Shown here: positions 49,585 to 58,983 of the stretch, in pieces | Numbering within the stretch: position 1 is the first letter of the stretch | How the letters are laid out: each line of letters begins with the position of its first letter | Source: an uncultured Alphaproteobacteria bacterium | Lineage (GTDB): Bacteria > Pseudomonadota > Alphaproteobacteria > Geminicoccales > Geminicoccaceae | Assembly (NCBI GenBank): GCA_937995535.1 | Contig: CALKJU010000055.1 | Span: 1-64,000, forward strand | Length of the DNA: 64,000 bases | Reading direction: 5' to 3' | Position numbers and translations under genes: made by a program | Notes under the pieces: generated by a model | Seen by the model: the letters and a program-made list of their open reading frames with translations, nothing else | Told to the model about the DNA's origin: nothing | Database searches by the model: none

Positions 49585-50881
49585 GCCGGTCGTCGATGAC
49601 CTTGCCGTCGCCGGGCAGGCTGTGCGGTGCCACAAGCTCGACCTCCGCCCGGAGGCCGGTCAGCGCGCGGATCGTCTCGACGACGCGCTCGCGCAGGCCC
49701 GGCGGGTCGGCGTCGACCTCCGCCAGCAGGCGCATGGCGTCGTGACCGTCTCGGCCGTCGACGACCTCGAGCCGCATCCGTTGCAGCTCGGGATGGCGGC
49801 GACCGATCTCCCCGACCTGGTGCGGATGGACGAACATGCCGCGAATCTTGGTCGACTGGTCGGCGCGGCCGAGCCAGCCACGCAGGCGCATGTTGGTCCG
49901 CCCGCACGGGCTTTCACCGGGCAGGATCGCCGACAGATCACCCGTCGCGAAGCGGATCAGCGGGTAGTCGGGATTGAACGTGGTCACCACGACCTCGCCG
50001 ACCTCGCCCGGGGGCAAAGGCGCACTGCCGCCCGGCTCGACGATCTCGACGATCACCGCCTCGTCGACCACGAGGCCCTCACGGGCCGAGGTCTCGTACG
50101 CGACCAGACCGAGGTCGGCCGTGGCATAGAGCTGGTAAGCGTCGATCGCGTGCTCGCGGGCGAGCCGCTCCCGCGCTGCGGTCGTGAAAGGCTCCCCCGA
50201 CAACAGGGCCTTGCGCAGCGACCCCGTCGCCAGACCGAGCTTCGCGCCCGCCTCGAGCAGGGTCAGCAGGAAAGTGGGCGTTCCCACATAGGCGACCGGC
50301 TGCAGATCGTTGATGACGCGCAGCTGCAGCTCGGTCTGGCCGGTGCCGGCCGGGATCACCGGGCAGCCTAGTGCGCGGGCGCCGCTCTCGGCCATCGCCC
50401 CACCCGGGGTCAGATGATAGCTGAAGGTGTTGTGGACCAAGTCGCCTGGCCGGAAGCCGGCGGCGAACATCGCGCGGGCGAAGCGCCAATAGTCTGGACG
50501 GCCGCCTTCGGGGTCGTAGATCGGACCCGGCGAGGCGAAGATGCGCGCAAGGCGCGCCGGCGGAGTCGCCGTCAGCCCACCGAAGGGCTTCCGCTCGTGC
50601 TGCAGCGCGACGAGGTCGCTCTTGCGCAGCACCGGCACCCGGGCCAGCGCCGTGCGGTCGGCCACGCTGTCGGGATCGATGTCGCGCAGGGCGTCGCGAT
50701 AGAAGTCGCAGTTGTCGATCGCGTGCCTGATCAGTCCGGGCAGGGCATGGAAGATCGACCGCTCACGGTCGGCCGGACCACGGACCTCCTGGCGGTCGAA
50801 ATAGCTGCCCCCGTTCTCGGCGCTGCTCACCGCGTCTCCATCGCCTTGCTGCCGATCGATCGCTGCCCGTGAGACGATCAT
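49571..50881 (-). CDS. Phenylacetate-CoA ligase-family (PaaK-like) adenylate-forming enzyme
   Basis: The 436-residue protein is a PaaK-type ligase: a FDRQEVRGPADRE start, RVPVLRKSDLVALQ near 95, the large domain with PAGTGQTELQ near 180 and VAYVGTPTFLLTLLEAG, YQLYATADLGLVAYE near 250 and the C-terminal KIRGMFVHPHQVGEI. The canonical P-loop SSGTTGKP is replaced by a SPGPIYDPEG-like segment near 125. It should turn an aryl or other carboxylic acid into its CoA thioester. It closes the liv-type operon, whose first gene is another CoA ligase. Start overlaps the preceding gene stop (ATGA). Confidence 0.82.
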   Translation of the reverse strand: MIVSRAAIDRQQGDGDAVSSAENGGSYFDRQEVRGPADRERSIFHALPGLIRHAIDNCDFYRDALRDIDPDSVADRTALARVPVLRKSDLVALQHERKPFGGLTATPPARLARIFASPGPIYDPEGGRPDYWRFARAMFAAGFRPGDLVHNTFSYHLTPGGAMAESGARALGCPVIPAGTGQTELQLRVINDLQPVAYVGTPTFLLTLLEAGAKLGLATGSLRKALLSGEPFTTAARERLAREHAIDAYQLYATADLGLVAYETSAREGLVVDEAVIVEIVEPGGSAPLPPGEVGEVVVTTFNPDYPLIRFATGDLSAILPGESPCGRTNMRLRGWLGRADQSTKIRGMFVHPHQVGEIGRRHPELQRMRLEVVDGRDGHDAMRLLAEVDADPPGLRERVVETIRALTGLRAEVELVAPHSLPGDGKVIDDRRGRG

Positions 50882-51723
50882 AAGCCGCCGGGGTTCCCGA
50901 TGGCCACGTCGTAGCGTGCGCGCAGGCGTGTGACGATGCCACGCAGCCAGCGCGGGTCGCCGAGACACTCCCACTCCGCCCAGAGCTCGTGAAAGGTCCG
51001 CGCGGCGAGAGCGACCTGCGAGCCTTCGACACGCCGACGGACCTCGTCGAGCTCGTGGCGGTGTGCGCGGAACGGTGGCAGCGCGGCGGCGTTGGCCGGC
51101 TCCAGGTACAGATAGAGCAGGGTCACGCCCCGTCTCGGAAAGGTGCGGCCGAGTCCGAGAGCGTGCTTGGCCAGGGTCGGAACGTCGACATGCCTGAAGC
51201 GGCGCGGCTCGCGCAGCACGAGCCAGACCAGGTCCAACCAGGGCTCGAGCCCCGGGGGCGTGGCGAGCCGGGCATAGCCGGGGGCCAGGCCGCCCGACCG
51301 CCGCCGGAGGTACTCGACGCAGCGGGCGCTGACGGCGACCAGGCCCCGGTCGTGCAGAGCAATCAACTCGAGCGTCGGTGGCGTGCCGCGGACGCCGGTC
51401 GGGCAGCGGGTCTCGAAGTGCAGCTCGCGGAAGCCGCTGATGCCGGCGAGCACGAGTTTCTCCGGGCAGCGCTGCCAGTTGAGGAAGCTGTTGGCGGCGA
51501 GAACGGCGCCGCTGTCCGGCTGGCGCAGGCGCGCAGTGTCGAGACGGTTCCGCTCGAGCAGCGCCACGTCGATCCCGTCGACGAGGCTCAGGCGCGAATC
51601 GTGCAGCCGACCGTCGAGGCCGAAGTGCTCGGGACCGATCCTTGCCCTGAGCGCGGCGTCCAGCGCTCGGCCGACATGCGCAGCCAAGTGCTGGCGCCGG
51701 CCGCCGACCGGTCCGCGCTCCAC
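50878..51723 (-). CDS. Uncharacterised protein with a possible degenerate nuclease-like core
   Basis: The 281-residue protein starts at a GTG with GGGAGG 10 to 15 bases upstream. It is not membrane-bound. The stretch HFETRCPTGVRGTPPTLELIAL, then VAVSARCVEYL near 130, resembles from memory the core of PGN_0703-type putative restriction endonucleases, where the matching segment reads VAVESKxTEYL. If so, the catalytic E-x-K is replaced by S-A-R and the protein is probably inactive as a nuclease. The C-terminus is rich in Arg, His and Leu. It is coupled to the PaaK-like gene and follows livF by 22 bp, so it belongs to this operon. No function is assigned. Confidence 0.6.
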   Translation of the reverse strand: MERGPVGGRRQHLAAHVGRALDAALRARIGPEHFGLDGRLHDSRLSLVDGIDVALLERNRLDTARLRQPDSGAVLAANSFLNWQRCPEKLVLAGISGFRELHFETRCPTGVRGTPPTLELIALHDRGLVAVSARCVEYLRRRSGGLAPGYARLATPPGLEPWLDLVWLVLREPRRFRHVDVPTLAKHALGLGRTFPRRGVTLLYLYLEPANAAALPPFRAHRHELDEVRRRVEGSQVALAARTFHELWAEWECLGDPRWLRGIVTRLRARYDVAIGNPGGL

Positions 51724-51745
51724 CCGAGTGGTCCTCCCGTCCCTT

Positions 51746-52558
51746 CTAGAGCCAGCGTTTGCGACGCTTGTAGCTCTTGGTATCCCGGAAGCTGCGGCGG
51801 CCCGACGAGCTCAGGCCGAGATAGAACTCCTTGACATCCTCGTTGTCGCGCAGGCCGCTCACCGGCCCCTCCAGCACGACCCGGCCGTTCTCGAGGATGT
51901 AGCCGTAGCTCGCATGGCGCAGCGCGATGCTCGCGTTCTGCTCGGCGAGCAGCAGCGTCACCCCCGCCTCGCGATTGAGCCGTGTCGTGATCTCGAAGAT
52001 CTCCTCGACGAGTTGCGGCGCCAGGCCCATCGACGGCTCGTCGAGCAGGATCATCCGCGGCCGCGCCATCAGCGCGCGGCCGATCGCGCACATCTGCTGC
52101 TCGCCGCCCGAGGTGTAGCCGGCCAACGAGCTGCGCCGCTCACGCAGGCGCGGGAAGTAGGCATAGACGCGTTCGAGGTCGGCCTGGATCGCGCCCCAGC
52201 CGTCACGACGGGTGTAGGCACCGGTGAGCAGGTTCTCCTCGACGGTCAGATGCGCGAAGCAGTGCCGCCCCTCCATGACCTGGATGCAGCCCCGGCGGAC
52301 GACCTCGTTCGGTGACAGCCGGTCGACGACCTCGCCAGCGAGACGGATCGAGCCCTTGGTCACCGCGCCGCGCTCGGCGCCGAGCAGGCAGGAGATCGCC
52401 TTGAGCGTTGTCGTCTTGCCGGCGCCGTTGGCGCCGAGGAGGGCGACGATGCCGCCCGCCGGCACCTCCAGCGACACGCCCTTGAGCACGAGGATGACGT
52501 GGTCGTAGACGACCTCGATGTTGCTGACCGCGAGCAGCGGTGCCGTCGCCGCCGTCAT
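51746..52558 (-). CDS. livF: Branched-chain-type ABC transporter ATPase, LivF-like
   Basis: The 270-residue ATPase has Walker A (GANGAGKTTTLKAIS near 43), the LivF marker VMEGRHCFAHLTVEENLLTGAY, the signature SGGEQQMCAIGRAL, Walker B (MILLDEPSMGLAP) and LLLAEQNASIAL. A basic C-terminal tail (KSYKRRKRW) is extra. It pairs with the LivG-like ATPase to drive uptake through LivHM. Given the two CoA ligase genes in the operon, the substrate is more likely an organic or aromatic acid than an amino acid. Confidence 0.88.
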   Translation of the reverse strand: MTAATAPLLAVSNIEVVYDHVILVLKGVSLEVPAGGIVALLGANGAGKTTTLKAISCLLGAERGAVTKGSIRLAGEVVDRLSPNEVVRRGCIQVMEGRHCFAHLTVEENLLTGAYTRRDGWGAIQADLERVYAYFPRLRERRSSLAGYTSGGEQQMCAIGRALMARPRMILLDEPSMGLAPQLVEEIFEITTRLNREAGVTLLLAEQNASIALRHASYGYILENGRVVLEGPVSGLRDNEDVKEFYLGLSSSGRRSFRDTKSYKRRKRWL

Positions 52559-52574
52559 CCTCGTGCCACCTACG

Positions 52575-53900
52575 TCAGGCGCAGGGCTCGGCGCGCTTGG
52601 GCCAGTCGGGGTTCTGCGCAACGTAGTCGGCAGCCGCCTTCTCGAGCAACGGCCAGACCACCTCGCGGTCGGACTCGAACCAGTCGGACGCCGGCTGCCA
52701 GGTCTTGCCATCCCATTGCTGGATGTAGACCCTGTTCCCCGGGGCGTGGTTCTTGCAGCTGACCTGGAACGGCTGGAAGAAGCCGGTGACACCCAGCTCG
52801 GCCATCCGCTCCTCGGTGAAGCTCATCGTCTCCAGGCCGAGCCGGACGTCCTCGGCGGTGACCAGCTTCTTGCCGGTCGCCCGCTGCGCGGTGGCGATCG
52901 CCTCGGCGATCAGGACCGAGTTCATGACGCCCCGGTTGTAGAGGTTCTCGCCGACGCGGCTGCGGTCGCTGACCTTGCTCAGCCCCTTGTCGACCACGTG
53001 GGTGAGAATGTCCTGGATGACCGGATAGTCCTGCCCCACGGCGTTGATGTTCATGGTCTTGTAGCCGACCGCGTCGGCTCCGGCCGGACGCGCGTCGTCC
53101 TCACCGCCGGACCACCAGACACCGATGAACCGCTCCATCGGGAAGCGGATCTTGGCCGCCTCCTTGACCGCGGTCGGGTTCATCGCACCCCAGCCCCACA
53201 TCACCATGTAGGCCGGGTTGTCGCGGCGGACGTTGAGCCATTGCGACGACTGGTTCTGCATCTGGTCGCCGGGGACCGGGTATTTCAGAAGCTGGAACCC
53301 GTAGCGCTCCGCCATCTGCTCGAGCAGCGGGATCGGCTCGCGGCCATAGCCGGCGTCGAGATAGATGAAGCCGATCTTCTTGCCGCTGAGCTGGTCGAGG
53401 CCGCCCTCCTGCTCGGCGATGTAGGCGAGGACCGCCGAGGCGCCGTCCCAATAGGTGAGAGGTGGGTTGAAGGCCCACGGGAAAACCTCGCCGACCGCTG
53501 TCGCCGACAGGCCGTAAGCCATCGACAGGATCGGGATCTTGTCGACCGGTGCCTTGGGGATGAGCTGCAGCGTGATCGCGGTCGAGTAGGGGTTGTAGAT
53601 GAGAGCCCCCTTGCCCTTGGTGCTCTCGTAGCACTCGACGCCCTTCTGGGCGTCGTAGCCGGTCTCGCACTCCTCGATCACCAGCTTGACGCCGCCGATA
53701 CCGCCATCGCGCTCGTTCAGCATGACGAGATAGTCGCGCATGCCGTCGGCGATCGGGATGCCGGAGCCGGCGAACGGGCCGGTCCGGTAGGTCAGCAGCG
53801 GCACGTAGAGCGTGTCTTCGGCCAGCGCCGGACCGGTCGGTGCGGCCAGCGCCAGCGCCAGCGCGACGGTTCCTCCGGCCAACAGACGATGCAGTCGCAT
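52575..53900 (-). CDS. Branched-chain-type ABC transporter substrate-binding protein
   Basis: The 441-residue protein has a Sec signal (about 1-27, cleavage after ALA) and a Peripla_BP_6 fold: YVPLLTYRTGPFAGSGIP, the IEECETGYDAQKGVECYE segment with a likely disulfide and ILSMAYGLSATAVGEVFPW. It belongs to the LivJ/UrtA superfamily branch associated with aliphatic and aromatic acids rather than to LivK proper. It lies 16 bp upstream of livF. The C-terminus ends PKRAEPCA. Substrate not predictable from sequence. Confidence 0.85.
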   Translation of the reverse strand: MRLHRLLAGGTVALALALAAPTGPALAEDTLYVPLLTYRTGPFAGSGIPIADGMRDYLVMLNERDGGIGGVKLVIEECETGYDAQKGVECYESTKGKGALIYNPYSTAITLQLIPKAPVDKIPILSMAYGLSATAVGEVFPWAFNPPLTYWDGASAVLAYIAEQEGGLDQLSGKKIGFIYLDAGYGREPIPLLEQMAERYGFQLLKYPVPGDQMQNQSSQWLNVRRDNPAYMVMWGWGAMNPTAVKEAAKIRFPMERFIGVWWSGGEDDARPAGADAVGYKTMNINAVGQDYPVIQDILTHVVDKGLSKVSDRSRVGENLYNRGVMNSVLIAEAIATAQRATGKKLVTAEDVRLGLETMSFTEERMAELGVTGFFQPFQVSCKNHAPGNRVYIQQWDGKTWQPASDWFESDREVVWPLLEKAAADYVAQNPDWPKRAEPCA

Positions 53901-53976
53901 CTCGTTTACCTCCCTCGGCTTTTCGGGGCCTCCGCCCCGCGCGTGTCCGCTATCAAACCCGAGCCGGCCGCGCGGC

Positions 53977-55053
53977 TCAATACGGGAACGGCCAAGTGCG
54001 GAGCTTCTGTTTCGCGGTTTGCCAGAGCCGCGCACAGCCATGCGGCTCGACGATCAGGACGACGATGATCAGGGCCCCGATCACGATCAGCGAGACATGC
54101 TCCACGGTCGCGGCGGCGATCGTCACCCCGAGCATCTCCGGCAGGGCGCGCAGCAGGACCGGCAGGATCCAGATGAAGGCGGCGCCCATGAACGACCCGG
54201 CGAGGCTGCCGAGGCCGCCGATGATCACCATGAAGAGCACCTGGAACGAGGTGTTGATGCTGAAGCTCGGCGGCTCGGCCGCGCCGAGCCAGAAGAACAC
54301 CATCAGCGCCCCGGCGACGCCGCAATAGTAGGACGAGACGGCGAACGCGAGCAGCTTGGTCGGCAGTGGCCGCACGCCGATCAGTTCTGCCGCGATGTCC
54401 ATGTCGCGGATCATCATCCAGGAGCGCCCGATCCAGCCACGGACCAGGTTCGAGGCGATCCAGGTCATGACGACCACGAGCGTCAGCAGGACCAGGTAGC
54501 GCGTCACCGGGGTCGCGTTCGGCCCGGTCAGCGCCACGCCGAAGAGCATGCGGGTCGGCACCTCGATCGCGCCGGAAGGATTGTAGTTGTACAGCCACGG
54601 GAGGCGGTTGAAGCACCAGTCGAGGAAGAACTGCGCCGCCAGGGTCGCCACGGCGAGATAGAACCCCTTGATCCGCAGCGACGGGAGGCCGAACAGAACG
54701 CCGATCCCGGCGGCGAACAGCCCGGACAGCAGGGTGTGCACGAGGATGTTGATGTCCGGGAAGATCGTCGCGAGCTTGTAGCAGGCGTAGGCGCCGACCC
54801 CCATGAAGGCCCCCGTGCCGAGCGACAGCTGGCCGGCGTAGCCCAAGAGCAGATTGAGGCCGATCGTGGCGAGGCTGAACACCAGGAACGGGATCATCAT
54901 GGTGTTCAGGAAGAAGCTGCTGCCGAAGACGGGCACGAGCAGGAAGGCGACAAGCAGGATCAGGGCGAGGCCGATGCGGTCCTGACGGATCGGGAAGACC
55001 GCCTGGTCGGCAGCGTAGCTGGTCTTGAACTGGCCCGTCTCGCGGTAGAGCAT
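53977..55053 (-). CDS. livM: Branched-chain-type ABC transporter permease, LivM-like
   Basis: The 358-residue inner-membrane protein has about ten helices and typical LivM segments: LLLGYAGQLSLGTGAFMGVGAYA near 70, RIKGFYLAVATLAAQFF near 130, RDMDIAAELIGVRPLPTKLLAFAVS near 220 and VIIGGLGSLAGSFMGAAFIWILP near 275. It forms the translocation path with LivH. The gap to livH is 4 bp. Confidence 0.88.
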   Translation of the reverse strand: MLYRETGQFKTSYAADQAVFPIRQDRIGLALILLVAFLLVPVFGSSFFLNTMMIPFLVFSLATIGLNLLLGYAGQLSLGTGAFMGVGAYACYKLATIFPDINILVHTLLSGLFAAGIGVLFGLPSLRIKGFYLAVATLAAQFFLDWCFNRLPWLYNYNPSGAIEVPTRMLFGVALTGPNATPVTRYLVLLTLVVVMTWIASNLVRGWIGRSWMMIRDMDIAAELIGVRPLPTKLLAFAVSSYYCGVAGALMVFFWLGAAEPPSFSINTSFQVLFMVIIGGLGSLAGSFMGAAFIWILPVLLRALPEMLGVTIAAATVEHVSLIVIGALIIVVLIVEPHGCARLWQTAKQKLRTWPFPY

Positions 55054-55057
55054 CGCG

Positions 55058-56017
55058 TCAGACCCGCTCGATGATGCGCTCGCCGAACAGGCCTTGCGGG
55101 CGGACCAGGAGGAAGGCCAGCGCGATCAGGTAGGCGAGCCAGCTCTCGATGCCACCGCCCAGGAGCCCGCCCCAGTAGATCTCGCCGAGCTTCTCGCCGA
55201 TGCCGATGATCAGTCCGCCCATGATCGCCCCAGGTACCGAGGTCAGGCCGCCGAGGACGAGCACCGGCAGGGCCTTGAGTGCCACGATCTGCAGCGCGAA
55301 GCTGACGTCGGAGCGGGCGCCCCACATGATCCCGGTGGCCAGCGCCACCACGCCCGCCGCGAACCACACGACCACCCAGATCGTCTCGAGCGCGATGCCG
55401 ACCGACAGCGCCGCCTGGTGGTCGTCGGCGACCGCGCGCAGCGCGCGGCCGATCTTGGTCCGCTGGAAGACCACGGCGAGCACCGCCACCATGGCGGCCG
55501 CGATCACTGCGGCGGCAATGTCGATCTGCTGCAGGATGACCCGCCCACCGAGCGTCTCCCAGACGTAGGACCCGGTCGGCAGCAGCAGCTCGCTCGTGAT
55601 CATCACCTTGGGCTCGCCGCCGAACACCAGCTCGCCCAACCCGATCAGGAAGTAGGTCAGGCCGATCGTGGCCATGAACAGGATGATGTCGGGCTGGTTG
55701 ACCAGCGGACGGAGCACGAGCCGCTCCACGGCCACCGCCAGCGCCAACATGATCAAGACGCACAGGCCAAGCGCGACGAAGGCCGGGACGCCCAGCCGGT
55801 GCAGGCCGACGAGCGACAGCGCGGCGAACACCACCATGATACCCTGGGCGAAGTTGAACACGGCCGAGGCCTTGAAGATGAGTACGAAGCCGAGCGCGAT
55901 CAGAGCGTAGAGGATCCCCGAGACGAGCCCCTCCCACAGCACCTGCACGAAGAAGTCGGGCAGCGTCCACATCTGCACGAACGGATCGACGAGCACCGTG
56001 TGGAGCAGCCCGCCCAT
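55058..56017 (-). CDS. livH: Branched-chain-type ABC transporter permease, LivH-like
   Basis: The 319-residue inner-membrane protein has about eight helices and LivH markers: LVSGILYALIALGFVLIFKASAVFNFAQG near 32, AVADDHQAALSVGI (near 195) and LPVLVLGGLTSVPGAIMGGLIIG (near 245). It is the partner of LivM. It has an N-terminal extension of about 20 residues before the first helix. The ATG at 56017 is 7 bp after the livG stop. Confidence 0.88.
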   Translation of the reverse strand: MGGLLHTVLVDPFVQMWTLPDFFVQVLWEGLVSGILYALIALGFVLIFKASAVFNFAQGIMVVFAALSLVGLHRLGVPAFVALGLCVLIMLALAVAVERLVLRPLVNQPDIILFMATIGLTYFLIGLGELVFGGEPKVMITSELLLPTGSYVWETLGGRVILQQIDIAAAVIAAAMVAVLAVVFQRTKIGRALRAVADDHQAALSVGIALETIWVVVWFAAGVVALATGIMWGARSDVSFALQIVALKALPVLVLGGLTSVPGAIMGGLIIGIGEKLGEIYWGGLLGGGIESWLAYLIALAFLLVRPQGLFGERIIERV

Positions 56018-56024
56018 CGCCGCC

Positions 56025-56810
56025 TCAGTGCGCCACGCCTAGGTAGGCCTCGATCACGGCCGGATCGCGGCTCACCACCTCGGGCGGCCCGTCGGCGAGC
56101 AGCTGGCCGTGATCGAGCACGACGATCCGATCCGAGAGGTCCATCACGACGCTCATGTCGTGCTCGATCAGCGCGATCGTCGTCCCGAGCTGCTCGTTGA
56201 CCTCGAGAATGTACCGCGACATGTCCTCCTTCTCCTCGAGATTCATCCCGGCCATCGGCTCGTCGAGCAGCAGCAGCTCGGGCTCCATGGCCAGTGCCCG
56301 ACCGAGCTCGACCCGCTTCTGCAGGCCGTAGGGCAGGCGTCCGACGGGGACCTTGCGGATGTGCTCGATCTCCAGGAAGTCGATGATCTCTTCGACCCGT
56401 CGGCGATGCGCGATCTCCTCCTCGAGCGCCGGTCCGTAGCGCAGCGCCTGCCAGAAGAAGCCACGACGCATCTTGAGGGTCCGGCCGGACATCAGGTTGT
56501 CGAGCACCGTCATGCCCTTGAACAGCGCGATGTTCTGGAAGGTGCGGGCGATGCCGGTCGAGGCCGCGAGGTAGGGCCGCATCGCCCGATGCGCCTGCCC
56601 TTTCCACACGATCCGCCCCTCCTGCGGCCGGTAGAACCCATTGATCACGTTCAGCATCGAGGATTTGCCGGCGCCGTTCGGACCGATGATCGCGCGTATC
56701 TCGTGCGCGCGGATGTCGAAGCTGACGTCGGCGATGGCGCGCACCCCGCCGAAGCGCAGCGAGACGTCCTCGACCGCCAGGATCACCTCGCCGATCGCGC
56801 GCTGGCGCAT
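56025..56810 (-). CDS. livG: Branched-chain-type ABC transporter ATPase, LivG-like
   Basis: The 261-residue ATPase has Walker A (GPNGAGKSSMLNVING near 43), the LivG feature IARTFQNIALFKGMTVLDNLM, signature region LPYGLQKRVELGRAL, Walker B (LLLLDEPMAGMN), switch histidine (IEHDMSVVMDLSD) and a C-terminal EAYLGVAH. It works with LivF. Its start overlaps the acyl-CoA ligase stop (ATGA), which fixes the order ligase then transporter in one transcript. Confidence 0.9.
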   Translation of the reverse strand: MRQRAIGEVILAVEDVSLRFGGVRAIADVSFDIRAHEIRAIIGPNGAGKSSMLNVINGFYRPQEGRIVWKGQAHRAMRPYLAASTGIARTFQNIALFKGMTVLDNLMSGRTLKMRRGFFWQALRYGPALEEEIAHRRRVEEIIDFLEIEHIRKVPVGRLPYGLQKRVELGRALAMEPELLLLDEPMAGMNLEEKEDMSRYILEVNEQLGTTIALIEHDMSVVMDLSDRIVVLDHGQLLADGPPEVVSRDPAVIEAYLGVAH

Positions 56811-58828
56811 CAGGCGCTCCGCCGAGCCAGCATCTGTCCGGCCGCGGTGTCGTGCAGGACGAGATCGGCCTCGATGCGGCCCTTGCGCCCGTCCTCGAAG
56901 GTCACTTCCGTCGCGACATGGACCTCACGCTCACCGGCGTAGAGCGCCTCGATCAGGCGTGCATAACGCTCGTCGATGACGTTGCGGCGGACCTTGCGGG
57001 TCCGGGTCAGCTCGCCGTCGTCGGCGTCGAGTTCCTTGTAAAGGACGAGGAAGCGCGCGAGACGCTGGCCTTCCGGCAGGCTCGCGTTGACCTTCTCCAC
57101 CTCGCCGGCGAGCAGCGCCTGGACGTCCGGGTTCGCGGCCAGATTCTGGTAGGTGGTGAAGCCGATGCGGCGCGACTCCGCCCATTTGGCGACCATCGAG
57201 AAGCGGATGCAGAGGATCGCGGCGAGCCACGGCCGCCCCTGGCCGAGCACCACGCACTCCCCGATGTAGGGCGAGAATTTCAGCTTGTTCTCGATGTACT
57301 GCGGGGAGAACCGGACGCCCGTCGCGGTCGTCGCGATGTCCTTGACCCGGTCGATGACCACGAGCCGGCCTTTGGCGTCGAGGTAGCCGGCGTCGCCGGT
57401 GCGCATCCAGCCGTCCTCGGTCAGCGCCTCACGCGTCGCCACCTCGTTCCGGAAATAGCCGGCGAACATGCCGGTGTGCCGGGTGAGGATCTCGCCGACC
57501 CCATCGGCGTCCGGATCGACGATGCGGATCTCGGTGTTGTCGAACGGCAGGCCGGAGCTGTCGGTGTCGATCTCGCGCCCGTCTTGCAGGGTATAGGCGC
57601 CCGACAGCTCGGTCTGCCCGTAGAGCTGGCGCAGCGGCACTCCCATGGCGAGGAAGAACTTGAAGGTGTCGGGCCCAAGTGCCGCGCCGCCGGTCGCTGC
57701 CGAGCGGACCCGCGCGAAGCCCAGCCGGTCGCGCAGCGCGCTCATCAAGAGCCAGTCGGCGAGCCGCGCCCGGCGGCCGCGCTCGAGCGCCGCCAACGCC
57801 GCCGCGAAGCCCCGCTCGAAGCACCAGCGGCTGAACGCGTTGGCGTCCATCATCCGGGCGCGGATGTCGGCGGCGGTCTGCTCCCAGACCCGCGGCGCCA
57901 ACAGCAGATGGGTCGGGCCGATCTCGCGCAGGTCGGCCATCGCGGTCGCCTGGCCCTCGGGGAAGCTCACCCGGATCCGGCACAACAGCGGCATCGCCAG
58001 GACGTAGACCTGCTCCATGATCCACGGCAGCGGCAGGAGGCAGACATACTCGTCCTCCGGCCCGCGCGGGTCGGCGCGCAGATAGGCCCGCACATGGTCG
58101 AGGAACCGCCCGAACGGCAACATCGCGAGCTTGGGGCTCGAGGTGGTCCCGGAGGTCGTGCAGAGGATGCCGACATCCTCGCCGCGACCGGCCGCGACCT
58201 CGGCCTCGAACAGATCCGGCCGCTCGGCGCCGAGCGCCGCACCGCGGCGCAGCAGCTCCGCCCAGCTCACCAGCTTCGGATGGTCGTGCCGGCCCATGCC
58301 GCGCGGGTCGTGGAAGACGATCCAGCGCAACGCCGTGGCGCGCTCGCCGACCTCGAGCAGCTTGTCGACCTGCTCCTCGTCCTCGGCGAACGCCACGACC
58401 GCCCCGGAATGGGCCAGGAGGTAACCCGCCTCCTCGGCGAGCACGTCGGCGTAGATGCCGACCGTCATGGCCCCGCAGCAGTGCGCTGCCAGCTCGCTCC
58501 ACACCCAGTTCGGCCGGTTGCGGCCGATCAACGCCACGACCTCGCCGCGCTCCAGGCCGAGGCTCTTCAGTCCGAGTGCCAGACCGCGCACCGCTTCGGC
58601 CACCTGGCGCCAGGTATAGGCCTGCCAGATGCCGAGCTCCTTCTCGCGCATCGCCACCGCGTCCGGCCAGTTGACCGCATTGTGCAGGAGGAGCTTGGGA
58701 AAGGTGTCGAGGTCGGAGGGCGCGCGTGCGGCGGGTGCGGGCGCCGTCTCCACCCGTGCCGGTTTCTGGCTCGCGGCTCCGACGACCGCCAAGGTCGCCC
58801 CCTCCCGATCGGCCCGCATCCGCGCCAC
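56810..58828 (-). CDS. Long-chain acyl-CoA synthetase-like AMP-binding enzyme
   Basis: The 672-residue protein is a long-chain (FadD15-like) AMP-dependent ligase: TWRQVAEAVRGLALGLKSLG near 75, the P-loop CTTSGTTSSPKLAML near 235, YGQTELSGAYTLQDG near 425, GWMRTGDAGYLD near 495 and the catalytic Lys region LTRTRKVRRNVIDE near 625. It activates a fatty or other carboxylic acid to acyl-CoA. It is the first gene of the liv-type operon, so it probably traps the imported acid. The start could be a GTG at 58828 or the ATG 9 bases later. Confidence 0.88.
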   Translation of the reverse strand: MARMRADREGATLAVVGAASQKPARVETAPAPAARAPSDLDTFPKLLLHNAVNWPDAVAMREKELGIWQAYTWRQVAEAVRGLALGLKSLGLERGEVVALIGRNRPNWVWSELAAHCCGAMTVGIYADVLAEEAGYLLAHSGAVVAFAEDEEQVDKLLEVGERATALRWIVFHDPRGMGRHDHPKLVSWAELLRRGAALGAERPDLFEAEVAAGRGEDVGILCTTSGTTSSPKLAMLPFGRFLDHVRAYLRADPRGPEDEYVCLLPLPWIMEQVYVLAMPLLCRIRVSFPEGQATAMADLREIGPTHLLLAPRVWEQTAADIRARMMDANAFSRWCFERGFAAALAALERGRRARLADWLLMSALRDRLGFARVRSAATGGAALGPDTFKFFLAMGVPLRQLYGQTELSGAYTLQDGREIDTDSSGLPFDNTEIRIVDPDADGVGEILTRHTGMFAGYFRNEVATREALTEDGWMRTGDAGYLDAKGRLVVIDRVKDIATTATGVRFSPQYIENKLKFSPYIGECVVLGQGRPWLAAILCIRFSMVAKWAESRRIGFTTYQNLAANPDVQALLAGEVEKVNASLPEGQRLARFLVLYKELDADDGELTRTRKVRRNVIDERYARLIEALYAGEREVHVATEVTFEDGRKGRIEADLVLHDTAAGQMLARRSA

Positions 58829-58983
58829 CCGCGCGGCGCATGGCGGCCATGCGTTGGTGAGGCTATAGCAGCGGTCCGGTGTGCGGCCTAGCGCCCGCCC
58901 GGTGCGTGAAAACCGCGCTGGCGCCGCTGTCGGCGACGCAGCTTACCCTCGGCCGTGCACCGCGCCCGCCATCGGGCGACCGG

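Noticed and set aside
49571-58828. Amino-acid (leucine/isoleucine/valine) uptake operon
   Set aside because: The two CoA ligases in the same transcript make an organic acid the more likely substrate; gene symbols liv are used only for family likeness.
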